A DNA stretch of 37,656 bases from Sedimentisphaerales bacterium (GCA_016932095.1 JAFGDN010000039.1:1-37656); one strand, 5' to 3'; counted from the stretch's first letter, positions 8,995 to 16,327 are shown. A program made the numbers and translations. Notes: a model not told the origin generated them from the letters alone.

Positions 8995-9044
8995 TTTATT
9001 TCCTAATACTGATAATGTCCAAATCCTACCCCTCCATTTTCTCC

Positions 9045-9073
9045 ATTTTCCCCCAACCGCCCTTAAGTGTCAA
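9045..9073 (-). promoter_or_regulatory. Candidate promoter of the phosphoesterase/TPR-PIN operon
   Basis: On the minus strand a perfect TTGACA (9068-9073) is followed after 17 bases by GAAAAT (9045-9050), four of six matches to TATAAT. It sits 50 bases upstream of the first start codon. Confidence 0.5.
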
Positions 9074-9170
9074 GCAAAGATAGCAGACAGCGATCGGTTA
9101 GTGAAAAAAACGTGAAATACGCACAAAAAATCCGAATTTGACCCAAAACTTGCGATTTTGGTCACTTTTC

Positions 9171-9273
9171 GTTAAAAACGCGCTCCTTTTCTCTCATTTT
9201 GTGTCATTTCTCGTTAAAATCATACCCGTAGCCAACTTTAACCGCCTTCTTTGTGGCGGGCGATTATCTCGGC
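9171..9273 (+). repeat. Left arm of 103-bp inverted repeat
   Basis: This arm is the reverse complement of 10043-10145 with a single mismatch in 103 bases. Weaker similarity continues outward for about 10-20 bases (GTCACTTTTCG against GCGACTTTTTG). The arms enclose 769 bp with a palindrome, tRNA-Arg and the 20-bp repeat array. Short open frames that run through both arms give nearly the same peptide only because of the repeat and are not believed to be genes. Confidence 0.95.
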
Positions 9274-9293
9274 TGCGTTGCGCAACGCAGCCG
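9270..9293. repeat. Perfect 24-bp palindrome
   Basis: CGGCTGCGTTGC is immediately followed by its reverse complement GCAACGCAGCCG. It lies exactly at the inner end of the left 103-bp arm and is absent from the right arm, where the sequence diverges. It could be a protein binding site or the scar of an insertion. No T run follows on either side, so it is not a typical terminator. Confidence 0.9.
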
Positions 9294-9462
9294 GAACCCC
9301 TTTTTTCAATCAGCCGGCGGCAAAAAGTCGCCTGCCGCTGGCACTGCTGGTTGGAATTTCTTGCCGGTATCCTTGACTCGGCACTGCTTAGAATTGTGCC
9401 CTTCAATGCTAAGCGTTGCGCTGCAAATCACCTCTAACAGGGGCTGAGTTTCAGGTTATGAA

Positions 9463-9536
9463 TACGCCCGGGCGGATTCGAACCGTCGACCCCCGGTTTA
9501 GGAAACCGGTGCTCTATCCTTCTGAGCTACGGGCGC
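9463..9536 (-). tRNA. tRNA-Arg (anticodon CCT)
   Basis: Read on the minus strand, the 74-nt sequence begins GCGCCCGTAGCTCAG and ends with the T-arm GGTTCGAATCC and acceptor strand CGGGCGT plus discriminator A. The acceptor stem pairs over 7 bp with one terminal G-U. The anticodon stem CCGGT/ACCGG encloses the loop TTCCTAA, giving anticodon CCT (complement at 9500-9502) and therefore Arg codon AGG. CCA is not encoded. It lies inside the inverted-repeat element between the palindrome and the tandem array. tRNA genes are common integration sites, but no duplicated tRNA 3' end was seen in this window. Confidence 0.95.
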
Positions 9537-9552
9537 GAAAGTGAGTTTGTAC

Positions 9553-9565
9553 GGTGTTGAGACAA
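9553..9565 (+). repeat. Inverted 13-mer bounding the tandem array (left)
   Basis: GGTGTTGAGACAA is the exact reverse complement of TTGTCTCAACACC at 9782-9794, near the far end of the 20-bp array. The pair brackets ten of the twelve array units, so the whole array could form the loop of a hairpin in single-stranded DNA or RNA. Confidence 0.7.
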
Positions 9566-9580
9566 GGAGCTAACCTGATG

Positions 9581-9820
9581 TTTTTCCCAATGGCTAACTA
9601 TTTTTCCCAATGGCTAACTGTTTATCTCAACGGCTAACTGTTTATGTCAACGGCTAACTGTTTATGTCAACGGCTAACTGTTTATCTCAACGGCTAACTA
9701 TTTTTCCCAATGGCTAACTGTTTATCTCAACGGCTAACTGTTTATGTCAACGGCTAACTGTTTATCTCAACGGCTAACTATTTGTCTCAACACCTAGCTA
9801 TTTGTCCCAACGGCTTCAAA
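9581..9820 (+). repeat. Tandem array of twelve 20-bp units
   Basis: Twelve head-to-tail units of exactly 20 bp follow the pattern TTTATCTCAACGGCTAACTG; the last two are degenerate. Three main variants can be named by their first half: TTTTTCCCAA (a), TTTATCTCAA (b) and TTTATGTCAA (c). The order is a-a-b-c-c-b-a-b-c-b and then two divergent units. The block a-b-c-c-b is followed by a-b-c-b, so a multi-unit segment was duplicated and one unit gained or lost. There are no spacers, so this is not a CRISPR. A 20-bp period is close to two helical turns and would suit iteron-like protein binding, which is inference. Confidence 0.95.
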
Positions 9821-10042
9821 CAACCAACGAGGCATTATACGCAGGTCCGAACAGGACGACAAGAACGAAATCAGTGAGCCGGCATACACACCAAACGCAC
9901 CCTCAAAAACAGTCAAAAAATGAAGGATTTTAAATGGTTTGTAAGTTATTGCCCAATAAGGATTTAAGAAGACCTCGCAAAAAAAACCAATTTTTGGAAA
10001 AATCTCCATTGCAAGAAGACGGAAGATAGAACATTCGACACG

Positions 10043-10145
10043 GCCGAGATAATCGCCCGCCACAAAGAAGTCGGTTAAAGTTGGCTACGGGTATGATTTT
10101 AACGAGAAATGACACAAAATGAGAGAAAAGGAGCGCGTTTTTAAC
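10043..10145 (-). repeat. Right arm of 103-bp inverted repeat
   Basis: Reverse complement of the arm at 9171-9273 with one mismatch. Between the array and this arm (9821-10042) no gene was recognised. Confidence 0.95.
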
Positions 10146-10241
10146 AAAAAGTCGCTAAAAACGCGCAGTTTTTGACTACTTTTGATACTTTTTTTGAATT
10201 CGATATATCAGCGGAATAGAAGGGTTGTTTTTTAAGCTAAG

Positions 10242-10296
10242 TGGGTCCCCTGTTGCAAAACCAATGGAGTAACTTCCCGGGGAGCTGCGCTACGCT
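10242..10296 (+). repeat. 55-bp direct repeat, copy 1
   Basis: The unit beginning TGGGTCCCCTGTTGC recurs at 10355-10409 with one difference in 55 bases, 113 bp further on. It contains the self-complementary core TCCCGGGGA and the GC-rich tail GAGCTGCGCTACGCT. It encodes nothing convincing. Confidence 0.9.
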
Positions 10297-10354
10297 ACGA
10301 AAGGCGGGCAAGTTTCGAATTAAGAAAACGGGGCTTGTTTTTGGGGAAAATAAA

Positions 10355-10409
10355 TGGGTCCCCTGTTGCAAAAGCAATGGAGTAACTTCCCGGGGAGCTG
10401 CGCTACGCT
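10355..10409 (+). repeat. 55-bp direct repeat, copy 2
   Basis: Second copy of the 55-bp unit. It ends 13 bases before the stop codon of the Res remnant (10423), so it may mark the edge of the restriction-modification locus. Confidence 0.9.
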
Positions 10410-10422
10410 CCGAGGGGAGATT

Positions 10423-11098
10423 TTAATCGCGGATTATAACTTTTTCGAGATTGCTTACAGGAGCGACAAATTTGACATCGGGGAAATTCTCAAAGTGTTT
10501 CCTGCCACAGAGGATTTTATGCCGTTCCTCCGGCGAAAGGGACGGGTCATTGATATTGTCCGTTCCCTTGGTTTCCGCAACGAAATAAACCTTCTTATCA
10601 TTCTCATAAACTAATGCCCAGTCGGGATGATATTTCCCGATGGGCGTATCAATAAAAAACCACCCCGGCAGCTTGAAATAAAACTTTATATCGTCCCTCT
10701 GATCGCACGCCTCGGCAAACTCCCTTTCGACGATGCTATCAACCTCTATATAGTCATAGACCGTCTTTTCCGGCTTCTTTACTTCATACAGGTCATTGAG
10801 ATAGCTATAAAGTTCTTCATCTTTGAAAAGCATCTGGTCATAAAATGCACCGGCGATTTTCTCGTATTTAACGCCATCGACAATCATTTCATTCAAAACG
10901 GTATTTATCTCCGAGCAAACCTTATCCATAAACTGCTGCGGATTAACGAAGACATCATCTACTTTGCCCGATTCGATTAAAATCCGGCAAATCGTATCTC
11001 GTGTCAGGCGTGTCTTGCTCTGTATATAGGAAAGAACGTCGGGGATTATATTAAATTCCCACTCAGTCGCCGCGGTGGCTGGATTGAGGTTTGCCGAT
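10423..11098 (-). pseudogene. C-terminal remnant of type III restriction endonuclease (Res)
   Basis: About 220 residues in one frame correspond to the C-terminal endonuclease part of a type III Res subunit. Seen on the minus strand: NLNPATAATEWEFNIIPDVL, SYIQSKTRLTRDTICRILIE, a helical middle, and then the PD-(D/E)XK core GKYHPDWALVYE...VYFVAETKG, followed by EERHKILCGRKHFE and VKFVAPVSNLEKVIIRD at the natural stop. An in-frame stop lies just upstream, and the whole N-terminal helicase/translocase part (usually about 750 residues) is missing. An internal ATG at 10929 could give a 168-aa peptide, but it has no clear start signal. The missing part is replaced by the five-gene cassette whose last gene ends at 11102. 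The Mod start survives on the far side of the cassette. Confidence 0.85.
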
Positions 11099-11101
11099 GC
11101 T

Positions 11102-12175
11102 CTACTTTATCAATGCGTGACGTATTATTAATACAGGGTCAACGATAAAGACATCTGTTTCGTCGAAATAACCGCATATCATCTTTTTTATACATATGCC
11201 TGTTCTTATAGATAACATAAGAGCATAAAGAGACACTTGAATCAATGCGTCTGTTTCTGTTATGGCTTCTGGTTTATAATCCCAAATTCCTATTTTCTCA
11301 TCTTCCTCATATCTGATTAAATCTATATGCCCGGTCAAAGTATTATCAGTATTGAAAAATGCTTTATAACCGTTTAGTTCATAAGCTTCTAACCACAAAG
11401 GAACTTCACAAGCTATCGTGCAAGGATCATTTAATAAAAAGTATTTTTGTAAATTTTCATGTCTCGCACTGAATTCCTTAAATGATTTACTTTTTTTTGC
11501 GAGATGAATTAGGTCATGTTCCTTTCGATGTTCTATCGAATTATTTATACTAAAACAATTCGATGTTATTGATGAAGCTCGAAAAATATTTTTAAATAAA
11601 TGGTTAGGACAATCGGTGAACAATAGCTGAAGGTACGATGACAGTTTTATAGGGATTCGTTGGATTTTATCTAAAGCTACGCGGTATCTATAAAAAAAGG
11701 GCTTATGACTAAATGTATGTGTTCTGATAGTATCATATTTCAGCGTTTTATAAGGGATAAATGCACCGTATTCTGACAAAGTAAAAAATTCGCGTTCTAT
11801 GTTTTCGCTCAAGGAAAGAACATAATTTAAATCCCGTGAATCAGTGTTATTAGAATGTATTGGCCATAAACTTTCTTTGATAGTATCTCTTGCGCCCTCA
11901 ATTTTGCTTGAGTCAATAACAATACATTTGAAAAGAAAGTCATTCGGAAATTCATTGCAATTTAATAAATCACATGCTCTTGGAGATAATTCATAAACTG
12001 CAATATCGAAATTTTCTTTCAGGCAGGAAACAACCTTTGCAAATTGATTCAAATCTTGTTCGCTGTTTAAATCATAAGGCATAATGAACATATTCGGTTT
12101 GTCCATCGTGCCTTTAAGCAGCATTTTAAACGACTCGATAACTTTCGGTAATTCAGCGTAAACACTTATTTTCAT
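11102..12175 (-). CDS. PD-(D/E)XK nuclease, Cas4/RecB-like (357 aa)
   Basis: The C-terminal third carries the nuclease core: E257 (IACEVPLWLEA), D285 in TGHIDLIRY, D299-Y-K301 in IGIWDYKP, and the RecB-family motif QVSLYALML starting at Q313. This order is typical of Cas4/RecB/PDDEXK_1-type nucleases acting on DNA ends or single strands. The first 240 residues are unrecognised. They begin MKISVYAELPKVIESFKMLL and may be a recognition or adaptor region; no cysteine cluster like that of iron-sulfur Cas4 enzymes is obvious. It is the last gene of the cassette, starting 8 bases after the deoxyribosyltransferase stop and abutting the broken Res gene. A role as DNA-degrading effector or as a processing enzyme is inferred from domain and place. 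Confidence 0.8.
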   Translation of the reverse strand: MKISVYAELPKVIESFKMLLKGTMDKPNMFIMPYDLNSEQDLNQFAKVVSCLKENFDIAVYELSPRACDLLNCNEFPNDFLFKCIVIDSSKIEGARDTIKESLWPIHSNNTDSRDLNYVLSLSENIEREFFTLSEYGAFIPYKTLKYDTIRTHTFSHKPFFYRYRVALDKIQRIPIKLSSYLQLLFTDCPNHLFKNIFRASSITSNCFSINNSIEHRKEHDLIHLAKKSKSFKEFSARHENLQKYFLLNDPCTIACEVPLWLEAYELNGYKAFFNTDNTLTGHIDLIRYEEDEKIGIWDYKPEAITETDALIQVSLYALMLSIRTGICIKKMICGYFDETDVFIVDPVLIIRHALIK

Positions 12176-12183
12176 AACAGAAA

Positions 12184-12696
12184 CTATACTGTTTCTGTTC
12201 TTATCACACCAGATTTCTTTTCTTCATTATCATCTTTACAAGTATCTTGTCCGCTGTATGACTTAGCCCAATCAATTAATTCTTCGATACTTACAAAAAT
12301 CCTTTCGAGTGGAATATCTATCATTGGGTTATTACCAATAGCCAAGAGTTGCCTTGGGCCAGTTTTAAGCCCATAACATTGTTTGCCTTTTGCGTATGCA
12401 AAACCAAGTTCAAAAGCAGCTCCTTCATCCACAGTTCTACCATCAAGAATAATTAATACCAAATCGCATTCATTCATAGCTCGCACATCAACATCAAATA
12501 CTTTTTCTTTTGCAAGTTCAGCAGGCATTCCTGCCTTAATCATATATACTAAAAGCCCTCCATCTTCCTGAGGCAGATAAACTTCAAAAAAAGGATTGAG
12601 TAACTGTTTAAGGTTATGGTTAAAAGTCCTCTCGGCTAAACTGAATAAAGGGCCTGCGAGATACATTCTGTTTTTTTTGTGATTATCTTTTAGCAT
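12184..12696 (-). CDS. Nucleoside 2-deoxyribosyltransferase family protein (170 aa)
   Basis: The family swaps the base on a 2'-deoxyribonucleoside through a covalent deoxyribosyl-enzyme intermediate; some relatives only hydrolyse the bond. Signatures are the N-terminal MYLAGPLFSLAERTF (residues 11-25) and the central VDVRAMNECDLVLIILDG followed by RTVDEGAAFELGFAYAKGK, where E96 matches the nucleophile. The length fits a single-domain member plus a short charged tail. The ATG at 12696 lies 2 bases after the SIR2-kinase stop without its own ribosome site, so coupled translation is likely. An internal ATG at 12666 would start right at the conserved MYLAGP. In this cassette its neighbours make a 7-deazaguanine base and carry a deoxynucleoside-kinase-like domain, so it may attach deoxyribose to that base. 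That is inference. Confidence 0.88.
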   Translation of the reverse strand: MLKDNHKKNRMYLAGPLFSLAERTFNHNLKQLLNPFFEVYLPQEDGGLLVYMIKAGMPAELAKEKVFDVDVRAMNECDLVLIILDGRTVDEGAAFELGFAYAKGKQCYGLKTGPRQLLAIGNNPMIDIPLERIFVSIEELIDWAKSYSGQDTCKDDNEEKKSGVIRTETV

Positions 12697-12698
12697 TG

Positions 12699-14429
12699 TT
12701 ATTTTAATCCATTATTTTGAATAAACTTTAATCGATCGTGAATTTTGGCCGGATTATATGGTTCCATATGGATGATCCGTGAAATTCTTTTCATGATTTC
12801 GTAAAATGATTGAAACCTACAGTCGATTTTTGTCATACCTGGCATTTTATATACGAGGTCTAACATATCTTGCAACTCAGCCAATCCATTTTTGTCATAT
12901 TTCTTTGCTGAACGTTTCACTCTAATCTCGAGATGCTCTGGATCGTCCCACAAATATATAACATGCCCCTCTTTTATTTGCTCCTTATCGTTGGGAGAAA
13001 TTGTATCCAATAGATACTGCGCTTTCTCCTGCCACCTACTCTCAGGCGTGAAGCAAATCGGATCCAAAGGGCATCGGTCAGAAATTGATATGCCAAGCTT
13101 CGTGTCGATTAGATCTTGATTTTTTTGCTTAAATTGTGTTGCGATCCATTTATCAACTCTTTTCCTTCGTTCTTCTTCGGTTTCTAATGTTTTCCAGTTG
13201 TTAGCTAAGTCAGTCAATCTATCCTCATGCCATTCATCATGTGTAATCAAGTTTCTAAGATGAGATACACATGTGCTTTTACCAACTCCAATGGAACCAA
13301 CAATATAGAAATAGAAACTAATATCAATTTTATTCTCTGTTGCAAAATGAATAAGGGGATTATTATTCAATTGTTTCTTAGTGCTATCGTACCCGTCGTG
13401 GATTAGTTTCGCTATAGAATTCAACTCTGCATTATTGAGAAAAAGGGTCCTCAGATTATAGGTTTCAAAATTGGCTGCCTCTATGGACTTTATGTCCGCA
13501 ACACTTGGTTTATTTTTGTCCTGTTCATAATAACTAATGTAATAATGATAATTACCGGGCGCAACCATAGCGCTTTGCTTTAGTAAATTCTTCAGAATGC
13601 TATCTTTTAATGACAACCCTATGAATAAGCATGTATTTGAGGATAAAACATGCAATAATGAATTGTATTGACCACTGGTTAATTCTAACATTCTATTTGC
13701 AAATTCACTCTCAGAGAGTACCATTTCTTGGCCTTTTTCCTCCATTGGATTACGAGGTATATATCCATTAGGATGATATATCACAGCCGATTTTCTACGA
13801 GGTAATGTTTGAAGGGTTGTTACAGTCTCGGACTGACGATAATCCAACCCTTTGTTCTGAGAGTCACAGGAAATCGCATTTTCAATTACATCGTCGAAAT
13901 TATAAGTAACTGTCAAAGGCATATATTGAATAATTGGCAGAAAGCTATTTAGATAAGTGTGATTACTTAATATTTGATCTGGGGGCACTGCATTGCGGTA
14001 TAATTTATCGCGTATTATTTGCCTCCATTCTCCATATATACTAGCGTCTAATTTAGGAGAATGATAATCAGAGGGAGAGGCACTGATATATTTCCTGCTT
14101 TTAAAACACTCAAATAATCTCTGTGTCGTAATTGTTTCCTCTGGTCCAGCCCCACAAAGCAATTTTGCTATTGTTTCTCGGCTTTCCTTTGCAAGAAAGT
14201 CATCGATAGTTTCTGAAAGCGGTCTTCCTAATAGTTTTATTCCTTGGACTCTATCATCTGCTGCAATTTCATCATTTAATTTGTTCCAACTAGGAATACC
14301 GACTTGTTGTGTAAGGCCTGTGCCAAATATCAGTACAAGTCTTCCAGCTTCAAGTTGCTTTCTGAGATGTACAACGGGTCGTGTATAGTTTTGTAATAAA
14401 TCTTTATCAACAGGTGTCCAGTTATTCAT
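12699..14429 (-). CDS. SIR2-like domain fused to deoxynucleoside-kinase-like P-loop domain
   Basis: With the start placed at 14429 the product has 576 residues. The N-terminal part (about 20-330) is SIR2-like: FGTGLTQQVGIPSWNKL (35-51), TYNFDDVIENAI (175-186), IYHPNGYIP with H219, and CLFIGLSLKD (267-276). Bacterial SIR2 domains of this type are NAD-consuming defence effectors. The C-terminal part (about 370-560) has a P-loop GSIGVGKST (378-386), ISDRCPLDP resembling the DRS motif of deoxynucleoside kinases, and VIYLWDDPEHLEIRVKRSAK like their lid region. The first glycine motif is GTG rather than the usual GAG. Start choice: ATG 14429 has GAGGA about 9 bases upstream and overlaps the previous gene by 8 bases (ATGAATAA); ATGs at 14435 and 14468 are alternatives. 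The fusion suggests NAD hydrolysis controlled by, or coupled to, a nucleoside or nucleotide (inference). Confidence 0.85.
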   Translation of the reverse strand: MNNWTPVDKDLLQNYTRPVVHLRKQLEAGRLVLIFGTGLTQQVGIPSWNKLNDEIAADDRVQGIKLLGRPLSETIDDFLAKESRETIAKLLCGAGPEETITTQRLFECFKSRKYISASPSDYHSPKLDASIYGEWRQIIRDKLYRNAVPPDQILSNHTYLNSFLPIIQYMPLTVTYNFDDVIENAISCDSQNKGLDYRQSETVTTLQTLPRRKSAVIYHPNGYIPRNPMEEKGQEMVLSESEFANRMLELTSGQYNSLLHVLSSNTCLFIGLSLKDSILKNLLKQSAMVAPGNYHYYISYYEQDKNKPSVADIKSIEAANFETYNLRTLFLNNAELNSIAKLIHDGYDSTKKQLNNNPLIHFATENKIDISFYFYIVGSIGVGKSTCVSHLRNLITHDEWHEDRLTDLANNWKTLETEEERRKRVDKWIATQFKQKNQDLIDTKLGISISDRCPLDPICFTPESRWQEKAQYLLDTISPNDKEQIKEGHVIYLWDDPEHLEIRVKRSAKKYDKNGLAELQDMLDLVYKMPGMTKIDCRFQSFYEIMKRISRIIHMEPYNPAKIHDRLKFIQNNGLK

Positions 14430-15645
14430 TTTCATCTTCCTCAAAAAGAAAAGTCTGTCCTCTTGCATCTTTTCCTTTATCTGCGGTATACCAATCCTTA
14501 GGAGCTATTGAATTCTTATGCATAGGAGAACGTCCTGCCATTGCATCAATATACTTGGCAAAAATGCTTAGAAATCTTTGGTCATAACTATAATCAACAT
14601 GATTGACATTCCAAAGACCACTTTTGCGTATGGCCTCATTAGGACTATAATTTCCAAGCCAGTTATCACTTTGTTTATCTACCGGACCAGTAGGGCCAGA
14701 CAATAATCCTATCGAGTTTTTTTCAATAAATGCCCTGTCGCTTGCTGGACCAGCAATATCAGGTACATTTAACCATAATATCGACATATTACCGATATAT
14801 TCAGAAACCTTTTTTTCGAGTTCTAATTCTGCTTCTTGGATTTCCTTGGAAGCCAATTCGCTCTTACCCCAACTCGGTATAGAAATCTTTCCAGCCGACT
14901 TTTTTATTATCGCATCTCCAACATGAAGACGGAAAACAGAAGCTCGATGATTACCGCCTCCATCTTCCGTTCCTCGGTGTGTTTTTAAACGATTCCATAA
15001 AGTAGCTTTAGAACCTTTGCTTACCATGTGTGTCCCAACACGAACAACACGATATTCATTTTTATTATTTGCCCTAAATTCCCCCGGCTCAAAGAAAAAA
15101 TAAACTCCTCTCTCCGGCCAAGATAGCTTCCCATTGCAATTCTTAAATAGGTGTTTGCCTCCTAATGATTTCTCCAAATCATTAAGAAGACCGTAAAACT
15201 CTTCAAGATGTCTGTTTCTTGTCGTATTGATATTATTTTGCGTCAGCCACTGTAACTGTTTACCTATTCCCAATCCTTCCATCGGGACTTGAACTTTATT
15301 TCCTCGTTTAAGTAAAAGAGGCGTTAGTCCTTGTCTATAGCGAGTACCTGCGATGAAGGTTATTTCATCATTGGCTTTTGTGTGCGTTTTTATTTCTTCG
15401 AACACTTTTTCAGTCCACTTGTGTCTATCTTCCCTCGGCATTGTATTTAGCGTTTTTTCATATGGTTCAATTAACTTGTTAGGGGCGATGAGGCCATATT
15501 TTGCGGAAAGAATATACCATCGGTCAAAATTCTTATTGGCGAATTCTTTTGCCTTTTTGAATAAAGGCGAAAGATAAATATCCCCCGCTTTCTTTTTGTG
15601 GGTATCTTTTAAACTGACACATGCTACAAGACATATCCTTGCCAT
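14422..15645 (-). CDS. DUF6884 domain fused to GIY-YIG-like nuclease domain (407 aa)
   Basis: Residues 1-135 match the DUF6884 pattern: ICLVACVSLKD, DIYLSPLFKKAKEFA, WYILSAKYGLI and a closing PMEGLGIGKQL. DUF6884 proteins are often found near queuosine/7-deazaguanine genes, which fits the QueC gene just upstream. Residues about 178-345 resemble a GIY-YIG nuclease: RGVYFFFEPGEFR, YRVVRVGTH, LWNRLKTHRG (R219), GGGNHRASVFRLHVGDA, possible metal-site E in the 271-277 helix, and later N336. The catalytic assignment is tentative because the second motif reads RVG, not YIG. It starts at ATG 15645, 49 bases after queC, and overlaps the SIR2 gene by 8 bases. Likely role: a nuclease guided by, or checking for, a deazaguanine-type base (inference). 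Confidence 0.8.
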   Translation of the reverse strand: MARICLVACVSLKDTHKKKAGDIYLSPLFKKAKEFANKNFDRWYILSAKYGLIAPNKLIEPYEKTLNTMPREDRHKWTEKVFEEIKTHTKANDEITFIAGTRYRQGLTPLLLKRGNKVQVPMEGLGIGKQLQWLTQNNINTTRNRHLEEFYGLLNDLEKSLGGKHLFKNCNGKLSWPERGVYFFFEPGEFRANNKNEYRVVRVGTHMVSKGSKATLWNRLKTHRGTEDGGGNHRASVFRLHVGDAIIKKSAGKISIPSWGKSELASKEIQEAELELEKKVSEYIGNMSILWLNVPDIAGPASDRAFIEKNSIGLLSGPTGPVDKQSDNWLGNYSPNEAIRKSGLWNVNHVDYSYDQRFLSIFAKYIDAMAGRSPMHKNSIAPKDWYTADKGKDARGQTFLFEEDENE

Positions 15646-15694
15646 TTATGGTTTCCTGCTATTTGTACTACCCAAAAGTAGCCAAAAGATTAAC

Positions 15695-16327
15695 TTATTT
15701 TGTTATATTTTCCCACGCATACTTGTGAAGAATACAGGCATCGCATTTACCGCATGGCACAAATCCGTTCTCTGTAGTTTTTGGTCTATAGCAACTCCAT
15801 GTATCACCTTGACGAATTCCTAAGCGATAGGCCTCCTTGGCAATTTCGGGTTTGGTTAGAGAAATAAGTGGTGCAATAATCTTCGGGCCTTTAGGAATTG
15901 CTAATTGCATCATCTTTTTAAACTGTTCTAAGAATTCTGGTCGGCAGTCAGGGTATCCGGAATAATCAATTGAATTTATGCCTATCCACACTTCAGAAGC
16001 ACCTATTCCGGCAGCTTCTGCACAACCTAAAACCAAAAAAAGAGCATTACGTCCTGGGAGAAAAGCAGTTGAGACATCTTTACCTATTTCATTAATTTTG
16101 CGATCTTTGGGTATTGTTCGGTTGGGCTTATCCCAAGATACGTTTAATACTTTTCGGCTTACATTAAATCTATCGCATAACTTTATAGCATATTCAAGTT
16201 CCGCTCGACTTTTTTGCCCATAGTCAATTCCAAGACTTATGATTTCCCGGCCCTTTTCTAGCGCAAGCAATAAACATGTCGTCGAATCTAAACCACCGCT
16301 ATGTAATATAACTGCTTTAGTGCTCAC
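15695..16327 (-). CDS. queC: QueC, 7-cyano-7-deazaguanine (preQ0) synthase
   Basis: QueC turns 7-carboxy-7-deazaguanine, ammonia and ATP into preQ0. The 210-aa protein looks intact: ATP-pyrophosphatase loop SGGLDSTT (10-17), FLPGRNALFL (89-98), the signature IDYSGYPDCRPEFLEQF (120-136), and the zinc site C179, C192, C195, C198 (TWSCYRP, PCGKCDAC). The GTG start at 16327 gives MSTKAVILHSGG; no strong ribosome site is seen. QueD, QueE and GTP cyclohydrolase are not in the window, so substrate would come from host genes elsewhere. QueC-like enzymes also occur in immune systems (QatC in QatABCD; Cap9 in type IV CBASS), where the product is used other than in tRNA. As first gene of this cassette, with a DUF6884 gene following on the same strand, a defence or DNA-modification role is more likely than ordinary queuosine synthesis, but the latter cannot be excluded. 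Confidence 0.9.
   Translation of the reverse strand: MSTKAVILHSGGLDSTTCLLLALEKGREIISLGIDYGQKSRAELEYAIKLCDRFNVSRKVLNVSWDKPNRTIPKDRKINEIGKDVSTAFLPGRNALFLVLGCAEAAGIGASEVWIGINSIDYSGYPDCRPEFLEQFKKMMQLAIPKGPKIIAPLISLTKPEIAKEAYRLGIRQGDTWSCYRPKTTENGFVPCGKCDACILHKYAWENITK

Noticed and set aside
9138-9437. Protein-coding frames in the inverted-repeat arms
   Set aside because: Frames on opposite strands give similar peptides only because they cross the two arms; there is no ribosome site and they overlap non-coding structures.
9463-9536. Integration (att) site in the tRNA-Arg gene
   Set aside because: No second copy of the tRNA 3' end and no integrase gene were found in the window.
9581-9820. CRISPR array
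   Set aside because: The units are 20 bp, directly adjacent and lack spacers; no cas genes are near (the Cas4-like nuclease belongs to a different operon context).
9171-10145. Classical transposon with terminal inverted repeats
   Set aside because: No transposase, no target duplication, and a tRNA gene lies inside; arms of 103 bp are also longer than usual for small insertion sequences.
10423-10929. Intact 168-aa gene
   Set aside because: The matching sequence continues upstream of the first ATG in the same frame to about 11098, so this is the tail of a truncated type III Res gene.
15695-16327. Plain housekeeping queuosine gene
   Set aside because: Not fully excluded, but no other queuosine gene is nearby and the gene leads a compact cassette with nuclease and SIR2 genes inside a broken restriction locus.
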